A stretch of DNA of 64,000 nt from Pomphorhynchus laevis (GCA_012934845.2 WNNJ02000876.1:248001-312000); one strand, 5' to 3'. Counted from the stretch's first letter, positions 60,601 to 62,356 are shown. Numbers and translations are program-made. The notes: generated by a model not told the origin, from the letters alone.

Positions 60601-62204
60601 TGTTAAGATATGGCGGCGTATTAGAAACGGAAGGGATATTAAGATCCTTAAAGATGATCTAACATGTCTAGAAAAATAGTCAGCGGAAAATGGTTCGAGG
60701 GTTAACCCCTCTAAATGTGCGCATATGTTCATTGGTTATTCAATAAACTCATAGCATCAGATAGGTTCGATCCAGATAGGCCGAGTGGGTGAATTCAAGG
60801 ATCTTGCTGTGATGATGAATATTTGTAATCGAAGCTATCGTATTTTATGGATGTTTTTTAAGTCTTTTGATCGGATAAGTCCATCAATGTTCAAGCGACT
60901 ATTTTGCTATTATATTCTACCCATCCTTGAATACGGTTTACCTGTAACTTTTCCACATACTTTAAGGGAATCCCGTGACATTGAGAACTTGTTACGTAAA
61001 GGGTCACGAATGATTCCGAATGTCTCCAATTTGAGATTTGCTGAACGTTTGACATCTCTATGTGTCAGCACATTAACATGTCGCAGATCGGTAATTGATT
61101 TATCATCTGCATTCAACATTGTTTTCGGTGGCTTTGGTGGTCTCTCTAGCTTATTATCCGTGAATGATAGATGAGAACCTCGTGGGCATGTGTGGAAATT
61201 AATAAAGCCAATTACAAGAATTCCAGTTCACCATCGATTTGCAACCAGGGTAATTAACGGGTGGAATGCACTAAAGTGCCTCGATATCTCTAGTAGTATA
61301 TCTAGTGATGCTATCAAGAAAGCCATCGAAGCCGAGAGAAGGAATTTGCGACTTATTTATGATTAAATTCTTAATTTGTTGACGTTTTTTATCATGTTTT
61401 GTAAACGACACGAGCTTGTAGCTCATTTGTTTTTGTTTGTTATAATAATAAATATAAAAAAATATGTCTAACAATATAAAAATATAATATTTTTATATTT
61501 AATATTTTTGTTGAAATTTAGACAGATTACTGTGATGTAAGCTTGACAATATTTCCATACATTAGGTTCACAAACGAACCTAATGAATTTATGATTTCAG
61601 CCAATATTAGTAACGGTGATACTATTGGAAAAGTTGCGGTAAGCAATCCCTACTTGTATATAATGCTTTGATTATTTTGCAGGTGGAAAACTCAATTAAC
61701 AGTCCGGTTGAATATACTATATCTGCGAAGAGGAGTAACTCTTTACGATCGCAATTGTGCATTGATCAACATGGTCGACTATATGTATGCAAAGATATAA
61801 ATAAGCCATTAAAGCCAGGCATCTATAAATTCACAGTGTCCGCATTCTACAAGCACTTAGATAATAAAATTTATTCCTCCCATACTCCCGTAACGGTGCG
61901 TGTTGATAAACGTGCAAAATCCGTAAATTATCTCGGACTCCTCAGATCACCTGTGCTTCATCGCTATTCAACCACTAATCGTTATTTATATTCAGTAATG
62001 GTGTTTCTATTTATTCTAGTGGTTGTTGGTCTCGCTGTACTGACTGGTTTAGCGTGTATCAATAGAAGGTTAGTTTTCTCAATATAATAATTAATTATCA
62101 ATATAATTAATTATATTATTATTGTTACAACAGCCCAGGAGCATAAGCTCAAATTGGCTGGATCACATAGCTCAAAACATAAAAAACAGAAAATGAAGAA
62201 ATAA
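5513..62204 (+). CDS. Cadherin-family single-pass membrane protein gene (whole span, multi-exon)
   Basis: Overall span of the only host gene recognised. It runs from a signal-peptide start codon to the stop after a basic tail. The exons are listed separately and their splice phases agree from 27668 to 42260 and from 59391 to 62072. Cadherin hallmarks are visible: acidic linker motifs such as DVQDNTP and [18 protein letters not shown] and YDKDKNANI strings before strand B, and repeated LDY-type strand E segments. A C-terminal hydrophobic stretch ([16 protein letters not shown]) is followed by a short basic tail with no catenin-binding region. Cadherins are calcium-dependent surface adhesion proteins; that role is inferred from the family. 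Part of the first repeat (between 5842 and 27668) and at least one repeat (between 42260 and 59391) were not found, so the model is incomplete. Introns range from 44 bp to about 22 kb. Two adjacent genes cannot be fully excluded. Confidence 0.75.
5626..5842 (+). CDS. Cadherin gene exon 2 (first cadherin repeat, 3' edge unsure)
   Basis: Reads [15 protein letters not shown], then [21 protein letters not shown], then [19 protein letters not shown]. This matches the middle of a cadherin repeat: a strand with an acidic turn, a GxLxL strand, then a hydrophobic strand ending in an acidic residue. The frame stays open to 5859. Two phase-1 donors are possible, at 5767/5768 (GAAG before GTAACA) and at 5842/5843. 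Both would join in frame to the exon at 27668. Keeping the longer form preserves more of the fold, but an acidic linker before the next repeat is missing, so a further small exon may lie in the following 22-kb intron. Confidence 0.55.
5870..7670. other. Intron 2, first AT-rich stretch
   Basis: No coding sequence recognised. Contains a perfect 15-bp-stem hairpin at 6198-6230 (TTTCACTTGAGGGTA arm), a 68-bp tandem duplication at 6418-6553 (units begin AGTATAGCT), and short TTGAATATA tandem repeats at about 6726-6765. The rest is low-complexity A/T. Confidence 0.7.
7676..8070 (-). other. GC-richer island, probable decayed retroelement end
   Basis: About 390 bp stand out from their AT-rich surroundings. 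On the minus strand a core-like series appears: GTGATGAGTAGAC, a short loop, GTCGAAACGCC with a GGCG complement just downstream, and later CCCGACGAAGG. This recalls the GATGA..GAAAC layout of hammerhead-bearing element ends, but the CTGATGA core is altered and stem I is weak. No open frame of note. Identity uncertain. Confidence 0.35.
8071..11920. other. Intron 2, second AT-rich stretch
   Basis: No gene. A degenerate minus-strand foldback motif lies at 9181-9210 (reads AAGAAGGCGTTAGCCAAAACG). Long runs of AATTATATAAATT-type sequence occur at 9600-9760 and 10780-11000. Confidence 0.7.
11971..12045 (-). ncRNA. Decayed type III hammerhead (isolated copy)
   Basis: On the minus strand the CCGTC cleavage strand, the TGCCAG stem I arm, CTGATGA and a GATGA(G)AAA stretch are in the same order as in the satellite at 30.4-31.1 kb. 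The strand-III partner ACGGC is gone and the stem II flank has changed, so self-cleavage is unlikely. It is a single copy with similar flanks (11928-12113). Confidence 0.6.
12130..12269. repeat. 69-bp tandem duplication
   Basis: Two units beginning AGGACGAATTAAAACTTTTA at 12130 and 12199 and ending ACTTTTATAAATAA. Recent, nearly identical. Confidence 0.8.
13060..13300 (-). mobile_element. Decayed Penelope-like element tail (GIY-YIG domain end)
   Basis: On the minus strand short stretches such as [26 protein letters not shown] and [11 protein letters not shown] follow the order seen at the end of GIY-YIG domains in Penelope-like elements. The remnant is old and interrupted by several breaks. 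It lies just outside the foldback elements at 13.67-14.19 kb. Confidence 0.45.
13668..13903. mobile_element. Foldback element with minimal hammerhead-like motifs (first)
   Basis: A 236-bp inverted repeat with ~95-bp arms (outer end CGTAAAACAGAAAACAGGCA and its complement). Each arm carries CTGACGA, AGCC-GAGA-GGC, GAAACG (13836-13860 on +, mirrored at 13711-13735 on -). That is the CTGANGA / hairpin / GAAA core of the short hammerheads known from Penelope-like elements. There is one extra A after CTGACGA. A (TA)n run of about 30 bp follows. Confidence 0.65.
13931..14188. mobile_element. Foldback element with minimal hammerhead-like motifs (second)
   Basis: A second inverted repeat with outer end ACTTTAATGAAGTGTAGAAA. 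The minus-strand copy of the motif (13981-14011) is intact: CTGACGA, AGTCC, a 7-base loop, GGAC, GAAACGTT. The plus-strand copy (14104-14136) has ATTGACGA. The palindromic AACGTT after GAAA would let two RNA copies form stem III together, as proposed for Penelope-like hammerheads. It shares the AAACAGGCAA outer sequence with its neighbour, so the two are related. Confidence 0.65.
14465..14531. repeat. Long hairpin at the left edge of the ribozyme-like array
   Basis: ATCAGT then GGGTCCAGATTTTA, a 25-base loop, TAAAATCTGGACCC then ACTGAT: a perfect 14-bp inner stem extended by six outer pairs. It lies 25 bp before the first type-A unit. Confidence 0.8.
14621..14698 (+). ncRNA. Hammerhead-like ribozyme core, type A copy 1
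   Basis: Strand order is GGTAGCC-GAAAC, TTCACCCTA-CTGATGAG-TGCTGCC, CTCGTC-TAAAAGTGA. Stem II has one G-T pair here (GGTAGC/GCTGCC). An 8-10-bp helix (GATGGTAG/CTACCATC) encloses the CTGATGA strand. Predicted cleavage is after C14686. Confidence 0.6.
14982..15058 (+). ncRNA. Hammerhead-like ribozyme core, type A copy 2
   Basis: Stem II GGCAGC/GCTGCC, stem III ACGA/TCGT, stem I ACCCTA/TAGGAGT with one bulge, enclosing helix GATGGTAG/CTACCATC. Core bases CTGATGA, GAAA and GTC are all intact. Predicted cleavage is after C15047. Confidence 0.65.
15342..15418 (+). ncRNA. Hammerhead-like ribozyme core, type A copy 3
   Basis: Same pairings as copy 2, with CTGATGGTAG/CTACCATCAG giving a perfect 10-bp enclosing helix. 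Predicted cleavage is after C15407. Confidence 0.65.
15560..15618. repeat. (TA)n microsatellite
   Basis: About 59 bp of TA dinucleotides at the junction between the plus-strand type-A units and the inverted type-C units. Confidence 0.95.
15727..15802 (-). ncRNA. Hammerhead-like ribozyme core, type C copy 1
   Basis: Minus-strand order: GGCAGCC-GAAACGG, TTCATCTTA-CTGACGA-TGGCTGCC, GACCGTC-TAGGAGTGA. The core has C in the one position of CTGANGA that is free to vary. Stem II is GGCAGCC/GGCTGCC, stem III ACGG/CCGT, and the enclosing helix TGTGATAG/CTATCACA, all different in sequence from type A but still paired. Cleavage is predicted opposite G15737. Confidence 0.65.
16081..16156 (-). ncRNA. Hammerhead-like ribozyme core, type C copy 2
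   Basis: Same sequence and pairings as the copy at 15727-15802. Cleavage is predicted opposite G16091. Confidence 0.65.
16183..16270 (+). ncRNA. Hammerhead-like core, type B copy 1 (stem II strand lost)
   Basis: GAAACGACCA, CATTCTA-CTGATGAG and TGGTCGTC-TAGAAGTGA are present. The upstream GGCAACC strand is missing because the inverted type-C unit joins directly at CCGAAAC. It cannot form stem II within its own unit. Confidence 0.55.
16408..16500 (+). ncRNA. Hammerhead-like ribozyme core, type B copy 2
   Basis: Stem II GGCAAC/GTTGCC, stem III ACGACCA/TGGTCGT (7 bp), stem I TTCTA/TAGAA, enclosing helix GTACC/GGTAC. Core CTGATGA, GAAA and GTC intact. Cleavage is predicted after C16490. Confidence 0.65.
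16788..16880 (+). ncRNA. Hammerhead-like ribozyme core, type B copy 3
   Basis: Identical core and pairings to type B copy 2. Cleavage is predicted after C16870. Confidence 0.65.
17168..17260 (+). ncRNA. Hammerhead-like ribozyme core, type B copy 4
   Basis: Identical core and pairings to type B copy 2. Cleavage is predicted after C17250. The unit breaks off about 130 bp downstream. Confidence 0.65.
17513..17633. repeat. Foldback remnant with perfect 21-bp hairpin
   Basis: AAGCAGACAATTCACCAAGAC (17578-17598) pairs perfectly with 17613-17633. Just upstream a minus-strand GAAGAAGCCGCAAGGCGAAA (about 17517-17536) repeats the AGCC..GGC-GAAA motif of the foldback elements at 13.7 kb, with a degenerate core. 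Confidence 0.6.
17711..20405. other. Intron 2, AT-rich stretch
   Basis: Nothing recognisable apart from a 12-bp-stem hairpin at 19264-19290 (ACAAGTAAAATC arm) and TATA-rich runs near 17760 and 19915-20080. Confidence 0.7.
20413..20484 (+). pseudogene. tRNA-like sequence or tRNA-derived repeat remnant
   Basis: TAGCTTAGTTGG at 20420 matches a pol III A box and GGTTCTA at 20464 matches the start of a B box, 44-45 bases later, the normal tRNA spacing. The acceptor and T stems do not pair, so a working tRNA is unlikely. A degraded tRNA or SINE head is the better guess. Confidence 0.35.
20490..23870. other. Intron 2, AT-rich stretch
   Basis: No gene recognised. The only structured item is the foldback element at 21757-21946, listed separately. 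Confidence 0.65.
21757..21946. mobile_element. Foldback element with hammerhead-like hairpin
   Basis: A 190-bp inverted repeat (arms around TTATTAAAAATTAGTCAA and GTTGACTAATTTTTAATAA). The right arm reads GTAGTAGCAGGTAGCTATC then GAAAAG, the same hairpin-plus-GAAA theme as the motifs near 715 and 38.7 kb. Confidence 0.6.
23880..24170 (+). other. GC-richer patch, unidentified repeat
   Basis: About 290 bp of balanced base composition with short open frames (one reads [17 protein letters not shown]). It stands out from AT-rich flanks and may be a fragment of a transposable element, but no family could be named. Confidence 0.25.
24180..27660. other. End of intron 2, AT-rich
   Basis: No exon recognised. 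A 120-codon minus-strand open frame at 26516-26878 has no recognisable motif and sits in a mildly GC-richer patch (25.9-27.2 kb), perhaps an old repeat. A missing piece of the first cadherin repeat could hide anywhere in this intron. Confidence 0.55.
27668..27733 (+). CDS. Cadherin gene exon 3
   Basis: Bounded by acceptor cattcag and donor GTAAGT. Phase-1 reading gives [20 protein letters not shown], the typical opening of a cadherin repeat (PxF, then xxxIxE). It splices in phase 1 across an 80-bp intron, recreating a glycine codon at the junction with exon 4. Confidence 0.65.
27814..28031 (+). CDS. Cadherin gene exon 4
   Basis: The acceptor is cag at 27811-27813 and the donor is GTAAGT at 28032. 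The 73 residues include [30 protein letters not shown] and [13 protein letters not shown]. This is a cadherin repeat body: Y-x-I strand, F-x-I-x-x-x-G-x-L-x-x-x-x-x-LDY, then a V-x-V strand. It ends in phase 0, and the linker motif comes from the next exon 3.8 kb away. It is the best-preserved exon in this part of the gene. Confidence 0.8.
28456..28504. repeat. Perfect 49-bp palindrome
   Basis: 24-bp arms starting CATGAGTTATTGAAC around a single central base. It would form a cruciform or a perfect hairpin in intron RNA. Confidence 0.9.
28573..28678. repeat. 53-bp tandem duplication with internal hairpins
   Basis: Units begin at 28573 and 28626 and are nearly identical. Each holds TTTGAGTTT, a 7-base loop and AAACTCAAA. 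Confidence 0.85.
29455..29545. repeat. Dispersed repeat, inverted partner at 37737-37815
   Basis: The stretch around GCAGTTTCTCCTGATGACCT is the approximate reverse complement of the one around GTCATCAGGAGGAACTGC at 37.77 kb. The similarity covers about 80 bp with mismatches. Confidence 0.6.
30418..30498 (-). ncRNA. Type III hammerhead ribozyme, unit 1
   Basis: Minus-strand order: GTCGTC (cleavage strand), CGCTAG stem I arm, CTGATGAG, TCAT-TGTG-ATGA stem II, CGAAAC, GGCA. This unit has changes in the cleavage strand, so stem III relies on a G-T pair and stem I is weakened. Cleavage falls opposite G30490. Confidence 0.7.
30725..30803 (-). ncRNA. Type III hammerhead ribozyme, unit 2
   Basis: Stem III TGCCGT/ACGGCA, stem I TGCCAG/CTGGCA with a further CCTCT/AGAGG stem, stem II G-TCAT/ATGA-C closed by TGTG, core CTGATGA and GAAA. 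All conserved bases and the GTC site are present in canonical type III order. Cleavage falls opposite G30797. Confidence 0.85.
31028..31106 (-). ncRNA. Type III hammerhead ribozyme, unit 3
   Basis: Same as unit 2, with stem I TGTCAG/CTGGCA (one T-G pair). The extended stem I (TCCTCC against GGGAGGGA) could dock with the stem II loop, as natural type III hammerheads do. Cleavage falls opposite G31100. Confidence 0.85.
31252..31355. repeat. 26-bp tandem repeat (four copies)
   Basis: CTTTTATTTAAGGAGAGTGA plus GATATA, repeated head to tail. It is derived from the last bases of the hammerhead satellite unit. Confidence 0.9.
31360..33325. other. Introns 4-5, AT-rich
   Basis: Apart from exon 5 and the hairpin at 32192-32237 (21-bp arms ATTTGTTTATTAATAAGCGAT around 4 bases, with a partial third copy of the arm at 32322-32338) nothing is recognisable. 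Poly-TTAAT tracts lie at 33195-33310. Confidence 0.65.
31823..31888 (+). CDS. Cadherin gene exon 5 (linker between repeats)
   Basis: The acceptor ccttacag and a GTGCCT donor bound 22 codons in phase 0. They read [15 protein letters not shown] then LTVNISE, the DxNDNxPxF-type calcium linker plus the first strand of the next repeat. The preceding intron holds the type III hammerhead satellite. Confidence 0.8.
33329..33900 (+). mobile_element. Penelope-like mini-element: GIY-YIG fragment between inverted repeats
   Basis: Inverted arms of about 100 bp (33329-33440 and 33780-33900) carry AATAACGTTTCGGTCAATCA and its complement, so each arm has the GGTCA..TGACC-GAAACG hairpin typical of Penelope-like ends here. 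Between them lies part of a GIY-YIG endonuclease domain: [27 protein letters not shown], ending near 33690. The reverse transcriptase is absent. The element is broken. Confidence 0.7.
34157..34258 (+). CDS. Cadherin gene exon 6
   Basis: The acceptor is tttttcatag and the donor GTAAGT. The 34 codons in phase 0 begin [11 protein letters not shown] (the GTxVxxVxAxD strand of a cadherin repeat) and end [12 protein letters not shown]. The next exon is 6 kb downstream, beyond a broken Penelope-like element. Confidence 0.78.
34440..37110 (+). mobile_element. Penelope-like retroelement, broken copy (RT plus GIY-YIG)
   Basis: Parts in order: an N-terminal region (34.5-35.3 kb, ending with the conserved SADKGGK motif), reverse transcriptase at 35.53-36.24 kb with [18 protein letters not shown] and RYLDDIFV, a linker with paired cysteines (CDKSRCKTC), and a GIY-YIG endonuclease at about 36.77-37.10 kb ([22 protein letters not shown]). 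These parts define Penelope-like elements, which prime reverse transcription at endonuclease cuts. The copy carries several breaks and is a fossil. A terminal hammerhead-like motif follows at 37.2 kb. Confidence 0.85.
37211..37250 (+). repeat. Degenerate minimal hammerhead-like motif at the Penelope-like end
   Basis: GAAGAAGTCC, a short loop, GGGACGAAACGTT: the same AGTCC..GGAC-GAAACGTT hairpin as in the foldback at 13.98 kb, with the CTGANGA part altered. Its position just after the GIY-YIG region fits a Penelope-like terminal repeat. Confidence 0.55.
37306..37345. repeat. Perfect 15-bp-stem hairpin
   Basis: GTGACATGTTGACTG, a 10-base TA-rich loop, and its exact complement. The right arm runs into the 3' end of the minus-strand hammerhead-like unit. 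Confidence 0.85.
37341..37550 (-). ncRNA. Hammerhead-like unit, type B, rearranged copy
   Basis: Minus strand: GGCAACC-GAAACGACC (37461-37467 and onward), then a ~35-base inverted insertion, TTCATTCTT-CTGATGAG-TGTTGCC, and TGGTCGTC-TAGAAGTGAC ending at 37341. The upstream unit sequence (GAAAGCCTCA, GTCGGAAAC) is recognisable to 37550. The insertion makes a perfect 22-bp inverted repeat (37426-37447 / 37454-37475) from the GAAA strand itself. This copy is 20 kb from the main array. Confidence 0.6.
37551..40270. other. Intron 6, AT-rich end
   Basis: Contains the inverted partner repeat at 37737-37815 and two long direct repeats (38646-39396, listed separately). No exon seen. The 72-codon minus frame at 39742-39960 has no recognisable feature. 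Confidence 0.65.
38646..39396. repeat. ~150-bp direct repeats 595 bp apart, each with a hammerhead-like hairpin
   Basis: Copies at 38646-38797 and 39241-39396 share CCTTTATTTGAT and, on the minus strand, GATGATGATAGCAGGAGCTA then TCGAAATATAG: a GATGA / GATAGC-AGGA-GCTATC / GAAA hairpin. A second shared stretch (GTGCCCCGCATTTCTA) occurs at 38811 and 39093. Together they look like a tandemly duplicated non-autonomous element. Confidence 0.65.
40271..40378 (+). CDS. Cadherin gene exon 7
   Basis: The acceptor is aatttag and the donor a weak GTTTGG. The 36 codons in phase 0 read NYFKIKM, then [19 protein letters not shown]. This is the FxI...GxLxLxxxLxY core that completes the repeat begun in exon 6. 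It was found by extending the repeat logic; the weak donor lowers confidence. Confidence 0.65.
40434..40562 (+). CDS. Cadherin gene exon 8 (calcium linker)
   Basis: The acceptor is tgctag (40431-40433 closes it) and the donor GTAAGT at 40563. The 43 codons in phase 0 include [18 protein letters not shown], a canonical cadherin linker (V-x-I-x-V-x-D-x-N-D-x-x-P-x-F), and then the first strand of the next repeat, [12 protein letters not shown]. The intron before it is 55 bp. Confidence 0.85.
40996..41083 (+). CDS. Cadherin gene exon 9
   Basis: The acceptor is tgatag and the donor GTATTT. The exon begins [20 protein letters not shown], the GTxVxxVxAxDxDxGxN strand B of a cadherin repeat, and ends in phase 1 so that an Asp codon is split with exon 10 over a 48-bp intron. 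It reads directly on from exon 8. Confidence 0.9.
41132..41241 (+). CDS. Cadherin gene exon 10
   Basis: The acceptor is tatttag and the donor GTAAGT. The exon continues the same repeat with [24 protein letters not shown]-x-I, SGxI, the LDY strand and a hydrophobic strand. It ends in phase 0 before a 44-bp intron. Confidence 0.9.
41286..41471 (+). CDS. Cadherin gene exon 11
   Basis: The acceptor is ttaagcag and the donor GTATTC. The 62 codons in phase 0 hold [20 protein letters not shown] (the repeat linker, with NQNPP replacing the usual NDNxP) and then [13 protein letters not shown], the start of the next repeat's strand B. Two cysteines near the start are unusual for a cadherin strand. Confidence 0.9.
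41632..41812. mobile_element. Foldback element in the intron before exon 12 (first)
   Basis: Arms ATATTGCTTACACAAGCCGC and GCGGCTCGTGTAAGCAATAT with ~45-bp imperfect pairing. The centre has GACCTCACTGCTGATGAGGTC, a hairpin that includes CTGATGAG. No coding sequence. Confidence 0.65.
41876..42079. mobile_element. Foldback element in the intron before exon 12 (second)
   Basis: A nearly perfect inverted repeat with ~90-bp arms (outer end AAGAAGGCGAGGAAACAGG). Each arm contains CTGAAGATGACGTGCCG, a short loop and GCCGTCGAAATATTGG. This is a GATGACG..CGTC-GAAA hairpin of the Penelope-like terminal type. Confidence 0.7.
42190..42260 (+). CDS. Cadherin gene exon 12
   Basis: The acceptor is tatctttag and the donor GTAAGA. 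Phase-0 reading [20 protein letters not shown] completes the DxDxxxNAxI motif begun in exon 11. It ends in phase 2. The 718-bp intron before it contains two foldback elements. Confidence 0.8.
42396..42483 (+). CDS. Possible cadherin gene exon 13
   Basis: An open segment after gctag at 42391-42395 continues the phase-2 reading of exon 12 ([17 protein letters not shown], then [12 protein letters not shown]) to a GTCCAG donor. The acceptor lacks a pyrimidine tract and the peptide is only weakly cadherin-like, so this is a candidate only. A shorter alternative starts after attatag near 42460. Confidence 0.3.
42484..43030. other. Start of the large LINE-rich intron
   Basis: AT-rich, no recognisable gene. 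A 72-codon minus-strand open frame at 42764-42982 has no family features. Confidence 0.6.
43035..43725 (-). mobile_element. APE-type LINE, 5'-truncated copy (3' 690 bp)
   Basis: The minus strand encodes the post-RT region: [44 protein letters not shown], then [14 protein letters not shown] and [12 protein letters not shown] near the C-terminus. The WLGHV and GRPR-x-RW motifs are the usual tail of many RTE-like and related LINEs. The same family recurs at 55.27-58.2 kb, with matching 3' ends (CTTGTCAACCACTGGTC). One frame change separates the two readable parts. Confidence 0.8.
43740..44225. other. Gap between LINE copies
   Basis: AT-rich spacer, nothing recognised. Confidence 0.6.
44230..48075 (-). 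mobile_element. Jockey-like LINE, copy A (near full length, dead)
   Basis: Read on the minus strand from 48.07 kb. ORF1 (about 47.99-46.7 kb) ends in cysteine-rich zinc-knuckle sequence (47.08-47.24 kb). ORF2 starts near 46644, with an APE-like endonuclease ([11 protein letters not shown] at 46049-46381) and then reverse transcriptase at 45749-44655 ([25 protein letters not shown] where YADDT is expected). The C-terminal part ([21 protein letters not shown]) ends near 44280. Several frame changes and stops interrupt both ORFs. It is more diverged than copy B, so probably the older insertion. Confidence 0.85.
48166..50627 (-). pseudogene. LINE copy B ORF2 (endonuclease and reverse transcriptase, interrupted)
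   Basis: Starts [19 protein letters not shown] at 50627. The endonuclease has VIVLHETRS and [11 protein letters not shown]. The linker region is 50106-49630. The RT lies at 49371-48673 with [25 protein letters not shown] and VVYADDTTS. The C-terminal part is 48639-48166 ([28 protein letters not shown]). At least three frame changes separate these parts. Confidence 0.8.
50924..51736 (-). CDS. LINE copy B ORF1 (gag-like zinc-knuckle protein)
   Basis: 271 codons. The N-terminal half resembles RNA-binding ORF1 proteins of Jockey-like LINEs ([35 protein letters not shown]). The C-terminal half carries [23 protein letters not shown] and [12 protein letters not shown]: three cysteine clusters, the first a CxxCxxxGHxxxxC knuckle. 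These proteins package LINE RNA. The true start probably lies upstream, near 51.9 kb, in another frame. Confidence 0.75.
   Translation of the reverse strand: MDGEVLPPIPKLKNLIIIKIKKPMERHLLFNFFLRPFTEQLSNRIIFNSVKLYETELKISFTTSDLLKGYVKYFESSLSEYGSIYSKPILATLKVSNLPCQLEENDIELLKETFKISNFRSIIGKSGHQIPVGFCSASLERAESLANSACNPFMGFNLRFTIIDKEEFTYPHCSRCHKWGHGASSCSASSTCGGCGSPQCPALLTGEKCVSPPLCSNCGGAILHGAENADILNYIKVDLTSLLPNRNLVPLQMLPLVRGTMISCEQLIYV
51961..53040. other. Spacer between LINEs
   Basis: Moderately AT-rich DNA with no named feature. The upstream part of the CR1 RT that begins at 53045 is not visible here, so that element is 5'-truncated. Confidence 0.55.
53045..54007 (+). CDS. CR1-like LINE reverse transcriptase, C-terminal part, open reading frame
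   Basis: 320 uninterrupted codons from the last third of the RT through the thumb and tail. Motifs: [29 protein letters not shown] (catalytic YADD at 53206-53217), [17 protein letters not shown], then [26 protein letters not shown], and the tail [20 protein letters not shown]. This is the standard CR1/Jockey-type order. The upstream RT and endonuclease are absent. Having no break over 960 bp, it is one of the youngest insertions in the window. Confidence 0.88.
   Translation: MQNHDSKLVYSANKQMSKTRNPGRGVPQGSVLSPLLFIIYINELTTAISSPCGLYADDLKIWRPIIDSRDPMILQRDIDNIKVWCNQRGLVLNPDKSKHMRIGHLHINSSYTIDGREIETVLQFQDLGVIVNRSLSTIPHTSHTVAKCRRILGLIRRTIGQLDASSFKLIYNAYVLSLMRYASPACHPQTTTEMNLYESILRKATHLVPSQRKLSFIFRLHALGVTTVKKSLKSSDLMFVWTALNVQKGQREHVCRKLFELRNSNRLRGHHLTLKTHIRPRRRFNTIVNRTWKSWNKLPSQVVSASSILSFKRNLKNVLT
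54008..54093 (+). mobile_element. 3' UTR of the CR1-like LINE
   Basis: GCCTGTACGAGCTCTACGC, then CTTTTGCTGCTGTTG and a T-rich end. The related element at 60.6-61.45 kb ends with a similar ACGAGCTTGTAGCTC motif and a (AATA) tail. Confidence 0.6.
54095..55007 (-). mobile_element. LINE tail with restriction-like endonuclease-type C-terminus
   Basis: The minus strand encodes, from about 55.0 kb, [16 protein letters not shown], then [13 protein letters not shown], then a cysteine/histidine cluster ([23 protein letters not shown]), then a nuclease-like stretch ([26 protein letters not shown]) and [18 protein letters not shown]. The open frame 54907-54194 is 237 codons. This order (CCHC then an acidic PD-(D/E)XK-like pair after an RHN motif) is seen at the C-termini of LINEs with a restriction-like endonuclease. 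The RT itself is missing. The family assignment is from memory of the motif order. Confidence 0.65.
55008..55030. repeat. (AAT)n microsatellite
   Basis: Seven or so TAA units at the 5' edge of the restriction-like-endonuclease LINE tail. Confidence 0.9.
55271..58230 (-). mobile_element. APE-type LINE, long copy (~2.95 kb, decayed)
   Basis: Same family as 43.04-43.73 kb. Minus-strand parts from 5' to 3': endonuclease with CDFNAHVG near 57.73 kb, then [20 protein letters not shown] and [18 protein letters not shown] (57732-57505); a linker with [12 protein letters not shown] and [19 protein letters not shown] (56981-56700); RT with [16 protein letters not shown] (56485-56288); and tail [20 protein letters not shown] (55867-55601). 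RTE-like or Rex-like clades share these motifs; the exact clade is unsure. Many frame changes and stops. Confidence 0.8.
58236..58740. repeat. Three tandem partial repeats upstream of the APE-type LINE
   Basis: Units begin GCTCTTAATTTATTTTTTAT at 58236 and 58410 (174-bp period), and a third, partial unit from about 58595 shares TTTGTTTGTTC..CTATCTCCC. As they sit at the 5' end of the minus-strand LINE, they may be its tandem 5' UTR repeats. A minus-strand open frame follows at 58906-58655 ([26 protein letters not shown]), unidentified. Confidence 0.65.
58920..59390. other. AT-rich end of the LINE-rich intron
   Basis: No recognisable feature before the exon at 59391. The upstream ATG at 59302 opens the same frame but is most likely intronic. 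Confidence 0.55.
59391..59487 (+). CDS. Cadherin gene exon, antepenultimate group
   Basis: The acceptor ttaccatttag follows a pyrimidine-rich tract and the donor is GTAAGT. The exon ends [14 protein letters not shown] and joins in phase 0 to [11 protein letters not shown] in the next exon, forming the closing strands of a repeat. The entry phase (2) matches exon 12, but the two cannot be adjacent, because a repeat body and its linker would be missing between them. Confidence 0.65.
59488..60595. other. AT-rich part of the intron before 61522
   Basis: No gene or structured repeat recognised apart from short local duplications such as GAAATATTTTACAGATG near 60.52 kb. Confidence 0.6.
60600..61460 (+). 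mobile_element. CR1-like LINE tail, decayed
   Basis: Encodes [58 protein letters not shown], then past a stop [15 protein letters not shown], the normal CR1 C-terminal order. The readable part 60785-61174 is 129 codons. It ends in ACGAGCTTGTAGCTC and an A/T-rich tail. Confidence 0.8.
61522..61638 (+). CDS. Cadherin gene exon, penultimate repeat
   Basis: The acceptor is aaatttag and the donor GTAAGC. The 39 codons in phase 0 include [19 protein letters not shown] and [13 protein letters not shown]: the linker region followed by the GDxIGxV strand of the membrane-proximal repeat. The linker has lost most of the acidic DxND residues. The intron before it carries a decayed CR1 tail; the one after it is 44 bp. 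Confidence 0.85.
61683..62072 (+). CDS. Cadherin gene exon with membrane-proximal domain and transmembrane helix
   Basis: The acceptor is attttgcag. About 130 residues complete the last extracellular domain (PVEYTIS, then [32 protein letters not shown]) and lead into a single hydrophobic helix at 61992-62060 ([19 protein letters not shown]). The paired cysteines around GRLYV suggest a disulphide in the outer domain. A short positively charged turn (INRR) follows the helix, placing the C-terminus in the cytoplasm. Two donors are possible, 62068/62069 (phase 2) and 62072/62073 (phase 0). Confidence 0.9.
62139..62204 (+). CDS. Cadherin gene last exon (basic cytoplasmic tail)
   Basis: After ttacaacagcccag the frame [20 protein letters not shown] runs to a TAA at 62202-62204. 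It joins in phase 0 if the 62072 donor is used. A 21- to 22-residue lysine-rich tail after the transmembrane helix is plausible for a cadherin-related protein without catenin binding. The alternative pairing (donor 62068, acceptor 62133) would stop after four codons. Confidence 0.55.
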   Translation, partial: EHKLKLAGSHSSKHKKQKMKK

Positions 62205-62278
62205 AAGGTGAAACTGTCATTATCGTGATTTAATAATTGCCTTGAACTTCTGGACGGAACCGCTGTCGATTGTCGATT

Positions 62279-62284
62279 AATAAA
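62279..62284 (+). terminator. Poly(A) signal of the cadherin gene
   Basis: AATAAA lies 75 bp after the stop codon in otherwise non-repetitive sequence and is followed by TTGT-rich DNA. It gives a short 3' UTR that ends before the minus-strand CR1 fragment at 62357. Confidence 0.55.
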
Positions 62285-62356
62285 GATTGTTCCACAGGTC
62301 AGCAATGCGATCACTTATCGTAACACAATTTGTTTTGGGACGTAGCCTGCGCTTTA

